In this document: piece by piece, positions 1 to 13,181 of the stretch
Layout of the letters: each line of letters opens with the position of its first letter
Numbering within the stretch: position 1 is the stretch's first letter
NCBI GenBank assembly: GCA_020226215.1
Contig: CM035228.1
Location: 248,001-312,000, forward strand
From: Sindora glabra
Taxonomy: Eukaryota > Streptophyta > Magnoliopsida > Fabales > Fabaceae
DNA: 64,000 bases
Direction: 5' to 3'
Translations under genes and position numbers: made by a program
The notes under the pieces: model-generated
Seen by the model: only the letters and a program-made list of their open reading frames with translations
Database searches by the model: none
What the model was told of the DNA's origin: nothing

Positions 1-983
1 ATTTTCTTTTTATTCATGAAGATTTCATCCCAAAACCCATTCCTTATGCATTGATACTTGATCAAATCATCATAAAATACAATCTAACATCTTATTTCTT
101 AGAATTATCATAAAAGGCATGGTAAGTAATAGTTTATATCATTCTACTTCAAATCTCATATATATAAGAAAACCTAATTCTAACAACATTTTAACAATCC
201 AAATTATTTCAAATCTTATTAGAATGTTACTTATAGTTTTTGAAGGAAATAGTGTGTGGTGAAGATGGCAATTGGTTAGCCTCTATGCATTAATAAGCAA
301 GAATTTCAAGTTAAGATAACATATTCCTTTTTCAAACTAAAAACCTTTATACTTGACCAATTGAAAATTTTTAATCATTCACAATCTAAGATGAAGAAAT
401 AGAAGAGGCATCTTTCAAGTTAAGGTGTGAAAATCATTACCTTGCTTCGATTGAGAAAGATAACAAGATAAAGATTTATTATTCTTACTTGGGAGATGGG
501 AGAAAAGTAAAACTTTTCTCTTAGGAAAAAAATGGAAAGTGGGTTAAAATAGGGAAATAAAAAGGAGATTAGCTTTAAGATAACATAACAAAAATTCTTT
601 AAGTCTCTTTCACACTTACTTTTTCTAATCAAATTCTAACTTTAAAGCATGTTTATCCATTCATCAATTATTTCAAATAAGATTTTATTTATAACATCAT
701 TTAAATTAATTAATTATTTTCATATAAAATATTTTAAATTTAGTAAGTGTTCTAGAGCATAACAAATGGTTGTTTATTCCATAAAATCCTTGAAAGACCA
801 CCTCACCATATGCTAAAATATAAACTACAACATTTTAAGGCTAAAAGATAGTGATACAACTAAAAATGTAGTCATATGGTAGATAATATATCTAAGCATG
901 CCATTAAATAGTTAGTACGTTAATGAATGATGCTAGGAATTTTATGGACCTATGCCTATTCATATAGCACGAGCCTATATTTT
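1..983. other. AT-rich intergenic DNA with an LTR-like repeat copy
   Basis: No gene is supported; the only open frames are short and unlike any family I know. The part from about 416 to 760 resembles two other places in the window (about 9140-9480 and 46975-47395). All three share a TTACCTT start, a TTGATTGAGA-like segment, an A/G-rich stretch and a terminal block reading CATATAAAATATTTTAAATTT or close to it. The three copies have the same orientation. This suggests a dispersed family, probably old LTR fragments read on the minus strand, but no matched ends were found. Confidence 0.35.
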
Positions 984-1390
984 AAACATATGTCATAAAT
1001 ATGTTCAAATGAAAGTAAGGATATAGGCAAACAAAAAATGAATTCATTTGCCATGATTAACATTAGCACTACCTTAGCTTTCATAAACTACCTTGTGATA
1101 TTCTAATATCACCATATGCACTCAAAATTGGATGGTAGCTCTTTTTGCTAAGTTAGGTCGAAAGCATAATATAACCTTACCTACCTGCATTGTAAACATA
1201 TGTCATAAATATGTTTAAACAAAAGTAAGGATATAGGCAAACAAAAAGATGAATTTATTTGCCATGATTAATGCTAGCACTACCTTAACTTTCACAAACT
1301 ACCCTAGATCATTGTATGTACTCAAAGTTAGATGATAGCTCTTTATGCTATGGTAGCCTTGAAGGCATAATATAACTTTACCTAAGTGCT
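984..1390. repeat. Two-copy tandem repeat, period about 210 bp
   Basis: The block starting AAACATATGTCATAAATATG at 984 recurs at 1194. The two units align over most of their length, including a shared stretch around GTAAGGATATAGGCAAACAA, a CATGATTAA block and a GATAGCTCTTT block. They have diverged by many substitutions and small indels, so the duplication is old. No coding function is visible. Confidence 0.7.
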
Positions 1391-2404
1391 CTTGTAATGG
1401 TGTACTCTTAGTAGAAAGTGAGCTAATCCTAGCCCTCTTAAAATACTTAAAATCCAGCACATGTATGGAATAGGAGTTATACAAAACCTTTGGGATGTAT
1501 TATTAAAAGCCAAACAAAAGAAGCAACTAAATTTAATTATTATAATTAAATAATCAAAGTTCACAAGCAAATATAACTCGATGTGGAGATAGAATGTATG
1601 TGGTGCATAATATAATTTAATTTATGGAAATCCATCATCTTAAAATTTGTAAATGGTGTTATAGCCTGCTAAAGGTTTAAAAGCTTAACTACATCTAACC
1701 ATATGAATGATTGCACCTTGGAAGTCTTGTATAGTTGCTAAATGAAATGCATAGCACACTAGTTAGGATATACAAGGAAATATAATGTAATTGAGGTATT
1801 AGCATAGAAAAAGATACTTATCTGAAAAACATACTTATTTAGAAGATGCCTATAATGCAAATAAGACCACATCATTTTCTAACTCTTTTGATAGTTAACC
1901 TATCAGCTACCTTAGATCCATACATTAGTAATGTTGTAACTAAAACTTAGCATGAGCTAAACATATGTGCAATCTTAAGCCTACACTTGGAATAACTATA
2001 GATATTTGCTAACCTATTGGGTGTTAACGATAAAGCCCATATATAACTCATGGTATAAGGAAGCTAGCTTGAGAGAATTTGCATTGATTAACATAACTTA
2101 ATAAGTAAATGTAGTTAAATAGCCTAGCATGCTACTAAAAAATAATGAAAAAATAAAAATGTTATTATTTGTATTCTTCGAAGTCTTATGAGAGAGCTAA
2201 GTACATCAAGTGCACATTATTAAAGCTCTTATCTAGCAAAAGCTTACCTTCGACAAGAGATATGATGCATACTTAGGCATAACTCACTAGTGTCTTCTCG
2301 TTAGCCCCTATTATTAAGGTGATTAGTAAACCATTAAATTCTCAACCTAGAATAATGTAGGTCATTACCTTAAAAAGTGATCCTAATAGTTATTTATATA
2401 ACTT
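1391..2404. other. AT-rich intergenic DNA, nothing recognised
   Basis: There is no convincing ORF, RNA gene or clean repeat boundary. Composition is like the flanking repeats. Confidence 0.4.
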
Positions 2405-3110
2405 GGCGTCATAAGTTGGTAACTCTCTAGTTGAAATCATACAGCGTATAACCTTCCTAATTATTACTCATACAATAAAATTTTGTGTACAACATGTTTG
2501 TAAGCCATAATCAAATGTTGCTAAAGTATCCATAAATAATGAACCATAAGATTGCTTTATATATAGAGTCTTTGAACATAGTAAGCCTAAAAAGGATAAA
2601 TTTGAATAAGGAAAAGGATATTTTATTCACTTAGTATATACCTCATTCTATAATTTTGAGTATGTGGAAGATGGTTATGAGCTAACACACCCGAATCTCT
2701 AGTTTAATGCTAAGGCACCCCGTTGAGCCTTTCTAACACTTTGTCCCTTTAAAAGCATTTTGAACAAAAAAATCACCTAGCATAAGTAGACATACTTTTT
2801 TCAAGTTGTTATAAGCCCTTCTCACATGCTTTAGGTGTCTATTTCACATCAATACACATCGACACAGATAAAAAATGTGAAGATAACAAATATAAACTTT
2901 TTAAACTTTTCCTAATTCTTAAAGTATGCCAAAATTATCAAAATACTTGTAAACTTAGGAAAATCAATAAAAATAGTACACAATTTGGATTAATCTTAAA
3001 TTTTAGTCACATGACCTTTACAAAATGCTTAACTTTTCCACCAGGTTCTGTACAAATTTGAGTATGTTTAACTATTGAATTGTAACAACTATTAACTTAT
3101 GACATTATTT
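2405..3110. repeat. Direct repeat, copy 1 (possible LTR remnant)
   Basis: This segment aligns with 4885-5625 in the same orientation, about 2.5 kb away. Shared blocks include GTACAACATGTT, AAAAAGGATAAATTT, TCATTCTATAATTTTGAG and AAATGTGAAGAT. Direct repeats of ~700 bp separated by ~1.8 kb of non-coding DNA could be the decayed LTRs of a deleted LTR element. No TG...CA ends, primer-binding site or TSD could be found, so that reading is tentative. Confidence 0.5.
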
Positions 3111-4884
3111 TCTACTTTAAATGTCAATGCTCTCATTAATACTCTAATCTAATATGGTTCCATGAAGATTCTACTTACTCTTTTAAAACTTTATATTGGT
3201 TTTCAGCCTATTCCTTTAAATTACTACTTCTATTACTTATGCCTGTCTTTTTAAGAACTATGAACATTTTTCTTATCTCGAATTTAGGTTGTTACCTTTG
3301 CAACATTAGTATCTTCTTAGCCAAATACATTCTCCATAAATTTCTCAGAAGGTTACATTTGTAAACTCCTTTGAAAATGTCCTGACAAATTTCAGTGCCA
3401 CTTTCTAACTAGTTCTTTAGAATTTGTTACCACTGTAACCAGTCCGACGGGTAGTTGCCTTTATAACTTTATGCTTACCGTCTTTACAGCTTGCATAAAT
3501 GCCACTTTTGTAATAAAAAAGCATGCTAATATTATAATTCATAAGTAATGCTTGGTATTTTAAACTACTTACTAATAAGTGTCTTATACTTAATGTCCCA
3601 TTGTATTAGTGTAAGAGTTAAAACCTACACTTGATCTATGCATAAGCCCCATAACTTTGCTCATAAATTTGCTTGCATTGCTTTAGGTCAATTCATAACA
3701 TTTCAGAAATGCTATTTTCTTACTTAATTGGATCCTTTGATCTTCTTTGAATTGATACCTTCCCACATCTCATCAACCACCATAACCTATACAAAGTTAA
3801 TGCACTCTAATTTTGTGGTCCTTACAATCTCTTCTATCTCAAGTGACATCTATCAATATCTAGGCTCTTATAATCCTAACTCAAATACATCCCTTAATAA
3901 ATTTCATAAGAACATCATTTGATGGTTCCCCTACATTAATGGCTTAATGGGGTTAAGTATAAAGTCCTTTCACACTCTAACTTCAGTTTTATTTTGCTTG
4001 TGCACAAACAAATTATGAAGTTTCTCGACTAAGCAATTATATAGTGCTAGTATGTTATCCCTCCTTCAAGTCATATTGCCATTTTGCAAAGTAACTATGT
4101 AGCCTACCCTAGTATATTAAAGAATCTTATGAAAGAATATGCACTCTCTATCAAACCCACAAATTGTATATATTGCATTGATTCCTCTGAATCTCTACTC
4201 TACCCTTTAGCTATGTTCCCTCAAGTAATATGAATAATCCCTCTAAATTGCCTTGACATGATTTAAACTACTCTTTATAGAGCAATCCTCTTTGCCTTTT
4301 GACTTACTCCTTTAAGTATTAAGATTGGCCTTTTTAAACTAATTTAACATGACTTTGGACTCCTCTATAATAGAGTTATCCATTTGACATAACACTTTAA
4401 TGTGTCATCCTTTAGGATATGCCCACCAATTATGGTTACACATTTTTACATGACCAAGGTTTTGTTCTTCGGTTCCACCATACCTTTTTAAAAATAGTCA
4501 AGCCCTCAAGCAGGATTAAAACTTCTCCTTTTAGATAGGTTATCAATTCACTTATCCTTTTGGATAGTAGTTTACATCCCTTGATGTCACTATTATAAAT
4601 GAGTGCATAATCAACATCTTACTTATACAAGCAAGCCCTCTGACATAAATGCTTGTGCCTCATGCAAAATTCACAACTACTTAAATGCATTATCCTTCTA
4701 TATACTAGCCTTTTAGGTTAATTTAATCTTTTACACCATTTAGTCAAGTCTTTGGCAATGATTCCCCCAAGTTTGAAAATGATCACTTCGTATATCCTTT
4801 ATATGGCATTAGACAAGCTGCATCTAAACCAATTATAGCCTACCCAATCTTATCCTTCTGGCACAAACCTAGCTCTAATGCTAA
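3111..4884. other. AT-rich DNA between the two direct repeats
   Basis: No gag, protease or reverse-transcriptase motif is readable in any frame. The 64-codon open frame near 3728-3922 resembles nothing known and is probably chance. Confidence 0.4.
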
Positions 4885-5625
4885 ATGTCATAGGTTAGTA
4901 ACTTTCTACTCGAAATGGTATGGTACAGGCTTGCCACTTTTAGCAAACATGTCAACCTTTCTATTAAAACTTTCTCATGGCTCGCTTGCTAAAGATAATG
5001 AGACATAAAAAATTTATTACTTATACAAAAAATCTCATGTACAACATGTTCACAAGCTACAATCAAATATCACCAGAACACCCGTGCATATAGAGCTACA
5101 AGATTGCCTTACATATGGAGCTTTCATACATAACAGGCTAAAAAGGATAAATTTAAATGGGGAAAAGGACATTTCATTCACTTAATATATATCTCATTCT
5201 ATAATTTTGAGTGTGTAGATAATGGCTATAAGCTAATATACTTAAGTCCCTAACTCAATGTCAAGATGTCTCGTTAGGCTTTCCTAGCACTTTACTAGAG
5301 TAATTTGAACAAAAAATCATATAGTATAAATAGACATACTTTTTTGAGTCATTATAAGCTTTTTTTTGCTATACTCTAGATGTTTAATTCATACCAAAAT
5401 ACATTGACATAATGATAAAATGTGAAGATCACAAATACAAGCTTTTTGAACTTCTTCAAATTCTCAAAGTATGCTAAAATTACTAAAATACTCCTAAGCT
5501 TGGGAGAATCAAGAAATATAATACTTAAGTTGGATTAATTCTAAATAACATGCTTAATTTTTTCATCAAGTCTCGTCCAAAATCAAGTATATTTTCTTAT
5601 TGAACTATTACAACTACCAATTTGT
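4885..5625. repeat. Direct repeat, copy 2 (possible LTR remnant)
   Basis: Partner of the copy at 2405-3110. The spacing between copies changes from about 2479 bp at the left edge to about 2554 bp further in, so indels have accumulated since they formed. Confidence 0.5.
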
Positions 5626-6289
5626 GAAATTTGGCTAGCTTTTTAATGGCTTCTTATTTTTTCAATTTCTTGTGTATTATGTTTATAACTTGATTCCATG
5701 AAAGACATTTGCTACACTAAAATCTATTTCTACTTCCTTATAAATAATCTAATCACCAATGTTTGAATGATTTTATCACAAACTTTATCCTTAAGAGCAA
5801 TACCTCTATGGTATCCATACAAGTAGTTAAATACTTGATTTAATTAGATTGGATTGTGTTCTCTTTTAGCATAAAACTAGATAGATGACTTTTCTAGTTT
5901 TTAGATCACACTTTTAATAAACTTATAACACTTCCTCTGCCTTATAGATGATAATTGTATATTTTCTATTATTAGCCAAATCAAATCATATGATCAATAT
6001 CTTGGCTAGATATTTTCCTTATAAAAGATTGATGTCTTGACCAAAAATTTCATTTACAAAAATTAACTGATATCAGTCAGATATTATTATTTGATTAATA
6101 TATATCTTATCTTATAGATAAAATCCTTTTTGGATCTTTAATTAGGATAACTTTAAGAAAATAGATAATTAGGCTTTAATTATTAATTAGGCCTAAATAT
6201 AACTTTGGTTAATAACTAGCCCATATCTAGTATCCCTTAAATGTAACCTAATCATGTTATGCTATTACTTAATAAAACATAATCATATA
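5626..6289. other. AT-rich DNA, nothing recognised
   Basis: No ORF or repeat boundary is supported. The right part (about 6180-6289) may be a badly decayed extension of the array that follows. Confidence 0.3.
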
Positions 6290-7790
6290 AAGGAAATGCA
6301 ATGCAATGTAATGTATGTAATACAATCATCTTATGATTAATTAGTAGAGCATGCACTAATAATATATGGACACATCATATGGAGACACAAGCAAAAGCAC
6401 CTCATTTGTTTTCATCATCATCCTTATTCTTAAAAGGGTGTCATTATAAGGAAAATGCTTGCATTTTAATAATTTCACATTCCAATCATAGTATAATAAT
6501 ATCGTTTAATTGAAAAGAAAAAAGAAAGCATGCAAATCTCCTTTATAAATGACATCAAAGTACATAACTTCTTATGTAAGGAATCGTAATGATTTCAAGT
6601 TAGTAGACCATTTACATTATTGTCACTATAAGAATTACTCATAACACTTATATAGTGATCTATGTAGCATTCTTATAGCAGATTAGTTTAGTGCATTTAT
6701 TTTCTAACATGTATTTATAGGTTGACTTAATATTACATATCTATAACCATAATTATCAACTAATAATATATAAGTCATGATATATTATTATTATTTCAGT
6801 TCATAATAATACTCGACTAGAGATAATTTAGGAATAATATAAATTATTCCAAACACAATTATTATATTTACTTATACTATGCATATACAATATTAAATAT
6901 AATAATTGAAATGCCTTTATAAAGGAAACATAATACAATATTTGCAATACAATCATCCTATAATCACTTAGTAGAGCATACACCAATAATATATGAACAC
7001 CATACATAGACATAGGCAGAAGTACCTTACTTGTTTTCATCATCATCCTCATTCTCGAAAAGGTGTCATCATAAGGAAAATACTTGCATTTCAATAGTTT
7101 CACTTCTCAATCATAGCATAATAATATCATTTAATAGAAAACAAATAAGAAAGCATGTAAATCTCCTTTATAAATGGCATCAAAGTATATGACTTTTTAT
7201 ATAGGAAACTATAGTGATTTCAAGCTAACGAACTATTTACATTATTGTCACAATGAGAATTATTTATAATACTATCTACGTAGCATTTTCATGGCAAGTT
7301 AATCTAATACATTTGTTTTCTAACATATACTAATGAGTTAATATCACATATCCATAATCATAGTTATTAGCCAACATATACATAAGTCTTGATATATTAT
7401 TGTTATCCCAATTTATAATAATACTCGACTAGGGATACTTTTGAAATAATATAAATTATTTTAGGAACAATTATTATATCTACTTATGTTATACATATAT
7501 AACATTAAATAAAATAATTGAAATACCTTTATAAAGGAAATGTAATACAATGTATGCAATACAATCATCCTATGATTAACTAGTAAAGCATATACCAATA
7601 ATATACAAACACACTATATGGAGACACTGACAAAAGTACCTCACTTGTCTTCATTATCATCCTCATTCTTAGACGCATGTCACTATAAGAAAAATACTTG
7701 TATTTCAATAGTTTCACTTTTCAATTATAGAATAATAATATCATTTAATAGAAAATAAAATGGAAAGCATATAAATCTCTTTATGACTTC
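6290..7790 (-). repeat. Tandem array of three ~620 bp units derived from an LTR
   Basis: Units begin near 6290, 6921 and 7533, each with AAAGGAAA followed by an AATACAATCATC block and a TTTTCATCATCATCC-like block; the third unit is partial. Period is about 631 then 612 bp. Read on the minus strand, each unit matches the 5' part of the putative solo LTR at 43288-45773. Shared landmarks include CTCTAGTCAAGTATTATT and ATAATAATATATCGTGAC (with substitutions) and a later CTTGAAGTCACCA block. The array therefore looks like multiplied LTR sequence in the opposite orientation. The open frames inside it are not genes. Confidence 0.65.
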
Positions 7791-8213
7791 TATCCAACTT
7801 TATCTTTCACAAGCCTATTCTTCTCCTTTCAAGTCATAAATGAGCATGTAAATCTAGTATATATATCCATAAAATATATATCATTGCCTCACTATAATTA
7901 AACTCATATATCATACAATGATCAAGGTAATAAGTGCTTTATTAACACTTTAATTCCATAGCTATAACACAAATCTTTGCATATGAATAAGTTTGTAAAT
8001 AACAATGTTAATTTGAATGTAAATTGAACTCTATGACATATATACTGACACAAAGACAACTAGAAAACACAATATATGTATTACATATCACAACATCATT
8101 ATACTTCCTCACATGGCCTTATATCATTTAAGGCTTAACAGTTTATATTATCATCATGAAAAAACTACACACCTTGACTTTGTAATAATAATCATTTTCC
8201 AAAGATACAAGTG
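7791..8213. other. AT-rich DNA, nothing recognised
   Basis: No gene or clean repeat seen. Confidence 0.3.
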
Positions 8214-8221
8214 TTATAATT

Positions 8222-8523
8222 AAAGGTGTCAAATGGATTTAAGTCCATTGATATATTCAGGTTTGTCATTGACTATGGTAGATTTGAACCACCTAAATTA
8301 AGTTTTTTTGTTATAGGTAATATGGACTTATTCATCACAGATTAGGCGAAATCTGACTAACCTGTAGACTTTTAGTTAAAGTCTGTGAATATGTTCGGGT
8401 CTATCATAAACTTTGGCAAACTTAGAGCCTTTGAAATTAGACTTTTTCTTCATGAGTAATATAGAATTATTCGTTAAGAATCAAATTTATATTCATTTCA
8501 ATCTACGTATTTGACACATCTAA
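8222..8523. mobile_element. Short non-autonomous hAT-type element (MITE-like), 302 bp
   Basis: The element is flanked by a perfect 8 bp target-site duplication, TTATAATT, at 8214-8221 and 8524-8531. Its ends are imperfect terminal inverted repeats: AAAGGTGTCAAAT at the left, and ATTTGACACATCTAA at the right, which reads TTAGATGTGTCAAAT on the other strand. An 8 bp TSD with short inverted repeats is typical of the hAT superfamily. It has no coding capacity. The TSD is AT-only in an AT-rich background, so chance is not fully excluded. Confidence 0.6.
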
Positions 8524-8531
8524 TTATAATT

Positions 8532-9841
8532 AATTATGTAACCAATTATATAATTTCAAAGGATAACTTTGTAAGGCATAATCAATTATAGAGGTCCAAT
8601 AATAGGGTTTTAAGGGCATATAATTGATTATATAATTTCAAAGAGCAGGACTCTCATGCAAAATTAATTATATAATCAATTACAAACCTCAGAGAGTAAA
8701 TCTCATTGAGACATAATTGGTTATGTAATCAATTATCCTATTGTTTCTATGAATTTCTTCTACAAAATTATTGTACATTTGCAAGGAAATTACTCCTAAT
8801 TCATCTTTAAAGCTAGATTATGCAACTATTTTATCATACTTATCCAACGTAGCCTTTTCTCATGCTAGATCCAACAAGAATTCAAGTTATAAACACCTAA
8901 TTATAACATGTTTCCTAAGATTTTGTTTAAGATTTTGTTAGAATATTTGCTCACCTTATGTGAAAGAGGTAATAGATAAGGGAATTTGTGGTTTGCTTAT
9001 TCTTAATCATCTAAAATTCAAGAAACTAAGTTAAAGTTTTCAAAATCTCATTTTAAATTAAAATCTATAAATCATTCTAAACCCCTCCAAAAATAAAAAA
9101 ATAAAAGAATAAAAGGAGTCTTTTAAAGACTGAAGCCTAGGAAACCTTACCTTATTTAGATTGAAAAATGTGGAAGATTAAGGAAGATTAGTACTTCCTT
9201 TATGCTTGATTGATAGAGACAAAAATAAGAAGGAAATAAGAGATTATAGTGAGGAATGAAGGGATTTTTTAGGAAAGACATAAATAGGGTAGCCAAATAG
9301 GAAAAATAAAAAGGAAAATGGAGTTAGTGGCAAAATTTTACACGAATTTTAACTTGAATCATACTTAGTCTTTAAATATTTCATTTGGTTCTTTTTTCAA
9401 CTATTTTACATGAATTTTTTTATTTCAAATTTCATCATAACCAATTATTTTTCATATAAAATATTTTAAATTTTAAGGAACTTAATATATTAATAGAATG
9501 AGAATACTCATTCTCTTAAAAATAATTATCCTATTAAATAATGGAATCTCTACTTCGTAGATAAAGTAATGAAATGGTTCATTTATTGTAACATTATTTT
9601 ATATTAATAATTAATAAAAGTATTGTTATTTTTCAAATTTTTACTATTCGAATATTTTGTTAATTATCGTTTTTATTATAGAGTTTAAAATATAATATAC
9701 TTTTATTATATACAAAATTATTAAAAATTAATGTTTTATTCTTTCACTATAAATTTTTTTATTAATTATAATTTTAATAATATAATTTAAAATATGATAA
9801 TTTTCTATTGTTAATCATATCTTACACTTTTATTATGACAA
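8532..9841. other. AT-rich repeat DNA with dispersed AATTGATTATATAAT-type motifs
   Basis: Between about 8531 and 8740 the motif AATTATATAATCAATTA and variants recur on both strands. From about 9140 to 9480 the sequence matches the LTR-like family also seen at 416-760 and 46975-47395. No gene is supported. Confidence 0.35.
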
Positions 9842-9849
9842 ATTATTTA

Positions 9850-11837
9850 GGATAAAGTGTACTCTTTACTATTTAATTTTCACTCAAGTTGTAGTAATAT
9901 CCACTAACTTTTATTTGAATTAATTATATCACTTAACTTTCAAAATAAATGTAATGTTGGATATTTTTATAAAAATATCTATTATTTAATGAAAAAACCT
10001 CATATGGAATGTTGACAAGGTTTCAAAGTTGCTAATTGGATTAAAATAACTCTCTAACTTTTTTTTATCCTTTAACTTTCACTTAAACTTCAATCAGATC
10101 TATTAATTTTTATTTTGAATCAATTATGCTACCTAACTTTTAGAATAATCAAAATATTGGACATTTGAAAACATCTTTTTTTATTCTCTAACTTTTACTC
10201 AAGTTTCGATGATACTCATTAACTTTTATTTTGATTCGCTTTCACCATTTTTAAAATAAATATAATATAATGTTGAACATTTTGAAAAACATTTATTTTT
10301 TAAAAATAATGAAATTACACATTGAAAATGAAGAACCCAATAATCATGTAATACACAATAATGAAATTTTAAAATGATTAGTGATTTCATTAATATGACT
10401 AAAATGCTTACATTTTGAATAGTTAAGAAAATACAAACCATTGAAATTTCAATATAAAGAATTTATAAGTCACAACAATTAAATCTTAAGGAAAAGGTAT
10501 TTCATTCACCTAATAAAAAGACACAATAAAAAACAATTGTAATTACCTAGTAAAAAGATAAGAGAAATATAATAAGGATAACTTTCAAGAGATATTGTTA
10601 GTTAACTATTGTAAAGAAACTACCTTACTTGCAAAAACAATTGGACTTTGTTGAGTAATACACGAGTTTCCTTTATAGGTAAAAAGTATTAAAGGTACTC
10701 CATTGAGTTCCAACATGCTAAAAAAAATAATATCAAACAATATCAATGTAATTATTTTTTACCACCAACATAATTTAAATCCAATGCAAATAATATTTAC
10801 ATTATTCTTCCACTTTTTAAATTTTTGTAGCAATTAAAATTAAAGACCTTTGCAAAGACCATAAGTCAAAAGCTTTCTTGATATTAACTTGTACTTTTTC
10901 ATTAGATAAAGTTATTAGTTAACTTCTTGTATCATCTTAAGTTATCATTGTTACAACGTTGAATCTTGTTATTATAGGTTATGTTGCAACCTTTATTACC
11001 TTCTTAGATATGGTTTGTACTCTTAAAGGATGATTGGTATCCCTTAGAAGTTAAAATGGTGGTTTTGGAACTTACCTTAAAGCCAAGAGTTGAGTTACGT
11101 TATCTCTTCCTAAACTCACACTTGCATTGGTGATGGAAGTAGATTGATTCCTACATGACTTAGCATTATGGAAAAATAAGCCATATTTTGAATATTTTAT
11201 CTTATCATAATTTTTACTTATTTAAGTAATATTTATTCATTTCTTTTTTTTTTCATCTAACTCATTTTTCATTGAAGTTTTAAGCTTGCAAATTAGCACC
11301 TTGAGCTTTACAAGTGACATAAAATGTTTGACATTGCGTTTATTTGAAATTTAAATGGTACAATTCATTTAAAATAAAGGCTAATAAATATTATTGAAAC
11401 TTGTGCACAAGTTAGAGAATAAAATGATATTTTTAAAAAAGTATAACATTGTGTTTATTTTGAAAGTTAGGTAGAACAACTAATTTAAAAGAAAAGTTAA
11501 TGCATATTTTTAAAACTTAAGTGAAAGTTAGAAGGCAAGAAGCTTATTTTGAAAATTAGGTGATACAATTAATTTCAAATAAAAGCTAATGGATATTATT
11601 GAAATATGAGTAAAAGATAGAGGGTCAAATTAGAGAGTTACTTATGAATTCCAAAGCCTAGTTAGCATTCGATCCATCCACATAGAATTTTTCCATTAAG
11701 ATAATAAATAATTTTTCAAAATATCCATCATTGCATTTATTTTGAAAGTCAATTGATATAATTGATTCAATTTAACGTTAGTGAGTATTATTAAACCTTG
11801 AGTGAAAGTTAAATGATAAAAATGTACACTTTGGCCC
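9850..11837. mobile_element. Foldback / Mutator-like non-autonomous element with long inverted repeats
   Basis: The left arm (about 9850-10310) and right arm (about 11310-11837) are long inverted repeats. The left begins GGATAAAGTGTAC; the right end read on the other strand begins GGGCCAAAGTGTAC. The arms align for well over 200 bp, sharing TTTCACTCAAG, CAAAATAAATG and TAACTCTCTAA. Each arm contains shorter internal repeats of a TTAACTTTYACTCAAG-type motif. The direct flank ATTATTTA occurs on both sides (9842-9849 and 11838-11845), or 9 bp with one mismatch. Long inverted repeats with an 8-9 bp TSD fit a Mutator-like or foldback element. The ~1 kb loop has no recognisable transposase. Confidence 0.65.
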
Positions 11838-11845
11838 ATTATTTA

Positions 11846-13118
11846 ATAGAAATTTCAATTTAAGTAATTTAATTGAATAGATATTTCATAATTTTATAAT
11901 AAATATATTATTAACTATGCTTTTTTCATCTCATTTCTAAATTATTTTTAAGCAAATATTTCTAATTATACTAAATATAAGTAAAAAAATAATTAATATT
12001 TCATTATATTTTATTATATTTTTATTTAATTCTTATTTTTATTCATATCTTATTATGATCAATTAAGCAAACCCCAAAGCAATGAAGATTAATTTAAAAA
12101 CTGAGGTATTTAGAGAGAAAAAAGTGTTGGTTTGGTTAGTAATAGTATAAGAAGTGCAATTTTTTATGAGTTATTTGATTAGTTACTATCTATCAAAATA
12201 AAAGGTAAGTTCTACTTTCTACAAATCATGATAAGTTTATAATCGTTAAATGAACCCATTTGGTTCATTTGTGGACTAGCCATAAAAAAACTAAATTAGG
12301 TTTAATTTACAAAAATTGTAAACTTCTTAAATGAGAGTTCAAATCCTAAAGTTCTCGAACTACAGACTTACAGACTAGGTTTACGGACTTTTCCTTTTTT
12401 AAAAAAAATAATTTTAAACTTTTTAATATTTTCAAATAAAAATAATAATTACATATTTAATGCACTTTTAATCCACACTAAAAATTCAAGACTAGGTAAG
12501 ATATAATAAAAATTAGTTAATTTTAAAATTATTATTTTAGAAATAAAGTCATTAATTTTAGGAGTAAATATTTAATTGGTTTGGATGAAGATTTGCACAG
12601 CATATCAATTTATTTTAAAAGTAAAAATGTAAAAAAAAATGCAAACCTAGGTAGACCAGACTGCTTTAAGTCTACATTTAAGTTAACTCACTTTTTATGA
12701 GTTACAATTTGCATTTTTTTATGAGCTCACAAACTTATTTGCAAACTTAAATCTATTTGAATGACTCCAAATAAATTACTTAGCTACATACTCTTTTAAT
12801 AAGAAGAACTTTTTATGTTATTTATAAATAGAAATACAAAATAATCTTTACTCAATTAATAACTACTTTAACATTTTATGTTTACCATGAGTTTGAAAAT
12901 CATAATAAATATAAGTAATTGAATAAAATATTATTTATTGGATACATTTATTATTTATTATTTTAATACATAATTATAGATAAAATTATGTATTTCGTAT
13001 ATATTTGATATGAATTTAATATGATTAATTATATATTATATTAATTAACTAATTTTTTTATTTAAAGTATATTCCATTTTTGGTAAGAAATAATATTCCA
13101 TTTTCACTATATTAAGAT
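11846..13118. other. AT-rich intergenic DNA, nothing recognised
   Basis: No gene seen. Parts near 12240-12780 look like a decayed transposon, but I could not define matched ends. Confidence 0.3.
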
Positions 13119-13121
13119 AAC

Positions 13122-13127
13122 ATAAGA

Positions 13128-13181
<54 letters not shown>
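13122..13181. repeat. (ATT)n microsatellite
   Basis: About 20 near-perfect copies of the trinucleotide ATT/TTA run uninterrupted here. It is likely polymorphic. Confidence 0.95.
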
